Positions 62,679 through 64,000 of a stretch of 64,000 bases of DNA are shown piece by piece (positions within the stretch are counted from its first letter, which is position 1; every line of letters starts with the position of its first letter). Both the position numbers and the translations under genes were made by a program. The notes beneath the pieces were generated by a model. It was not told the DNA's origin, made no database searches, and saw only the letters and a program-made list of their open reading frames with translations. The stretch comes from Planococcus sp. PAMC 21323. GTDB taxonomy: Bacteria; Bacillota; Bacilli; Bacillales_A; Planococcaceae. The stretch is from NCBI RefSeq assembly GCF_000785555.1, contig NZ_CP009129.1, forward strand, positions 2,790,001 to 2,854,000, read 5' to 3'.

Positions 62679-63023
62679 TTGAATACAGATATAGATTCAC
62701 TTGTTATTTTTCTCATTGCTTTTGGCATACCGATTGGCATGATGGCACGGGCCTACTTTAAGATGAATGAGACGGACCAACAGTCGGTAAAATCCGATTT
62801 TACTTCACGCAGTTTCCTATTGAGCATAGGATCTGTTGCTTTAGGGAATTTTCTTATTGAATTTAGTGACACCTTTTCTACCCCTCCCCTACGATTAGTC
62901 GGTTTTGTTTTGGTGGTTATAGGTGTCATTGGCTCGGTTATCGTTACTTGGAAATCCAGTAAAGTCAGAAGTTTACTCATTGTCGTCGCATTTTCAGTTT
63001 TAACTTACTTCCAGCTAAGCTAA
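62679..63023 (+). CDS. Hypothetical membrane protein
   Basis: 114 residues with three to four hydrophobic helices (SLVIFLIAFGIPIGMMARAY, FLLSIGSVALGNFLIEF, LVGFVLVVIGVIGSVIVTW). Not recognised. The start TTG 62679 follows GGGGG by eight bases, a weak site. It lies upstream of another membrane protein on the same strand. Confidence 0.55.
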   Translation: MNTDIDSLVIFLIAFGIPIGMMARAYFKMNETDQQSVKSDFTSRSFLLSIGSVALGNFLIEFSDTFSTPPLRLVGFVLVVIGVIGSVIVTWKSSKVRSLLIVVAFSVLTYFQLS

Positions 63024-63099
63024 CCCACCCACTCGTTTGTGTAAGTCTATTTTAGGGAATGAGAAACTTAATAACTCGGCTTCAAAAGGAGTGATAGCG

Positions 63100-63711
63100 G
63101 TGATTTTCTTAACGATTTGGCTTCTACTCATGGGCTATGCTGTTTTTTTAGCCCCTGGAGGCGAAACAGATCCGATTTTGACAAGCATATTCAGTGGCGA
63201 CCTCGGTGCGATCGATCCACTCGTGCTTGCTGTTTTTAATTCACTGGGTTTGTTTCCAATGATGTTTGTAACGATCTTATTGTTAAACGACCGACTAAAA
63301 TGGCCAGCATGGCCGTTTGCCCTACTTTCTTTTGGCATTGGTGCTTTTGCGCTTCTTCCCTATTTTGCGTTCGGCATTCTACAGGCCGACAGAGGACTAC
63401 GAACACCAGAGTGGCTCTTTCGCTTTCTCAGTTCGAAATTTTGGCTCCTCGTATTAATGCTATTTTGGGTCATCAATACACTGACCTTGTTTCAAGGATT
63501 TTCGCTAGCTGCTTATCAAGAAGCTTTCTTCGCTTCAGGTCTTGTTTCCGTCATGACCGTCGATTGGTTTGTGCTTTGGGGCTTATCGGTTTATACCGTA
63601 TATCATTTTTATCCACAAGCTAAACATAAGTCTCTTGCTTGGATTCCAATTTCAGGACCTATTCTCGTACTCTATCTAAATAAAAAAGCCGTTACGCTAA
63701 AATCAGCGTAA
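63100..63711 (+). CDS. Hypothetical polytopic membrane protein
   Basis: 203 residues with five to six membrane segments (FLTIWLLLMGYAVFLAPGG, FNSLGLFPMMFVTILLLND, PFALLSFGIGAFALLPYFAF). GTG 63100 is eight bases after AAAGGAG; the frame is open upstream to 63037 but without a ribosome binding site. The aligned prolines and the LAPGGETDP loop resemble conserved membrane proteins of cyanobacteria and Bacillales of unknown role. The stop codon lies inside the terminator hairpin. Confidence 0.7.
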   Translation: MIFLTIWLLLMGYAVFLAPGGETDPILTSIFSGDLGAIDPLVLAVFNSLGLFPMMFVTILLLNDRLKWPAWPFALLSFGIGAFALLPYFAFGILQADRGLRTPEWLFRFLSSKFWLLVLMLFWVINTLTLFQGFSLAAYQEAFFASGLVSVMTVDWFVLWGLSVYTVYHFYPQAKHKSLAWIPISGPILVLYLNKKAVTLKSA

Positions 63712-63725
63712 CGGCTTTTTTTTTT
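63682..63725. terminator. Bidirectional terminator
   Basis: AAAAAAGCCGTTACGCT and AGCGTAACGGCTTTTTT, 17-bp stem, with nine or more T on the plus strand, between convergent genes. Confidence 0.95.
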
Positions 63726-63727
63726 GA

Positions 63728-64000
63728 TTACTGAGCTGTTAATCCACCATCGATGATGAATTCTGAACCTGTAGAATAGCTTGCATCATCAGAAGCTAAG
63801 AACAAGACCATGTTCGAAACTTCTTCAGATTCTGCAAGACGTTTCATTGGGATTGATTTAGAGAATGCTTCAACAGCTGCTTTTGTATCTTCTTGAACAA
63901 CCATTGGAGTTGCAATAACGCCTGGGTGTACAGAGTTTACACGGATGCCATAGTTTGCACATTCAAGTGCTGCTGCTTTTGTCATGCCACGAACTGCGAA
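63728..64000 (-). CDS. Short-chain dehydrogenase/reductase, C-terminal part (cut by edge)
   Basis: The frame is open to the right edge, so the N-terminal NAD(P)-binding half and catalytic YxxxK lie outside. The visible 90 residues read FAVRGMTKAAALECANYGIR, NSVHPGVIATPM and LASDDASYSTGSEFIIDGGL, the standard C-terminal landmarks of classical SDR enzymes. The lysine of YxxxK should lie just beyond the window. The substrate is unknown. Confidence 0.93.
   Translation of the reverse strand, partial: FAVRGMTKAAALECANYGIRVNSVHPGVIATPMVVQEDTKAAVEAFSKSIPMKRLAESEEVSNMVLFLASDDASYSTGSEFIIDGGLTAQ

Overview
The window is a contiguous chromosomal segment from a low-to-moderate GC Gram-positive rod-type bacterium. 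Gene content, AGGAGG-type ribosome binding sites, frequent TTG/GTG starts, sigma-B and Zur elements and Bacillales-type dispersed repeats point to Planococcaceae, most likely Planococcus or a close relative (inference from protein resemblance, no search run). No rRNA, tRNA, prophage, IS transposase or CRISPR array was seen. Both edges cut genes: a YtxH-like protein at the left and a short-chain dehydrogenase at the right.

Layout: 1-6.7 kb, glutamate synthase (gltB-gltD) with a leader promoter and a CcpA-type cre site; 6.8-12.4 kb, recQ, an XRE regulator divergent from a POT peptide transporter, a foldback repeat bounded by two copies of one terminator, a pentapeptide protein; 12.5-19.3 kb, a UspA-like protein divergent from the seven-gene mrpABCDEFG Na+/H+ antiporter operon; 19.6-24 kb, a teichoic-acid-type glycerophosphotransferase, exoA, an Atg22-like MFS protein and a YkuS/YtxH/coiled-coil fusion; 24.1-27.7 kb, a TPP-riboswitch-controlled operon tenA-thiM-thiD-thiE-thiW; 27.8-34.4 kb, a lipoprotein, rlmN, and two paralogous acetyl-CoA hydrolase/CoA-transferase genes around a LytTR regulator, with dispersed repeats in the 3' regions; 34.7-37.2 kb, an MFS efflux protein and a CarH/LitR-like B12-binding MerR regulator.

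37.3-41.4 kb holds a purine permease with a structured leader, a NERD-domain protein lying between two related 20-bp palindromes and followed by six exact-period 20-bp direct repeats, and a nucleoside transporter. 41.6-48 kb holds an RND exporter, a TraB-family protein, a YpfJ-type metallopeptidase and a methyltransferase. 48-49.8 kb holds dapA under a lysine riboswitch and Zur-boxed zinc-free ribosomal protein paralogues S14 and L33; the L33 gene carries an apparent one-base deletion near its 3' end. 50-53.7 kb holds two YflT-type stress proteins with sigma-B-like promoters, an MscS channel and a Yip1-type protein. 53.8-58.1 kb is a molybdenum region (moaC, moaB, moeB, modC, modB, modA). 58.3-64 kb holds an oxidoreductase, a HAD phosphatase, a CynX-type transporter, small membrane proteins and the cut dehydrogenase.

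The best candidates for undescribed structure are the palindrome-bounded NERD unit with its 20-bp array, the terminator-bounded foldback, the leader upstream of the purine permease and the insertion of dispersed repeats between stop codons and terminators.
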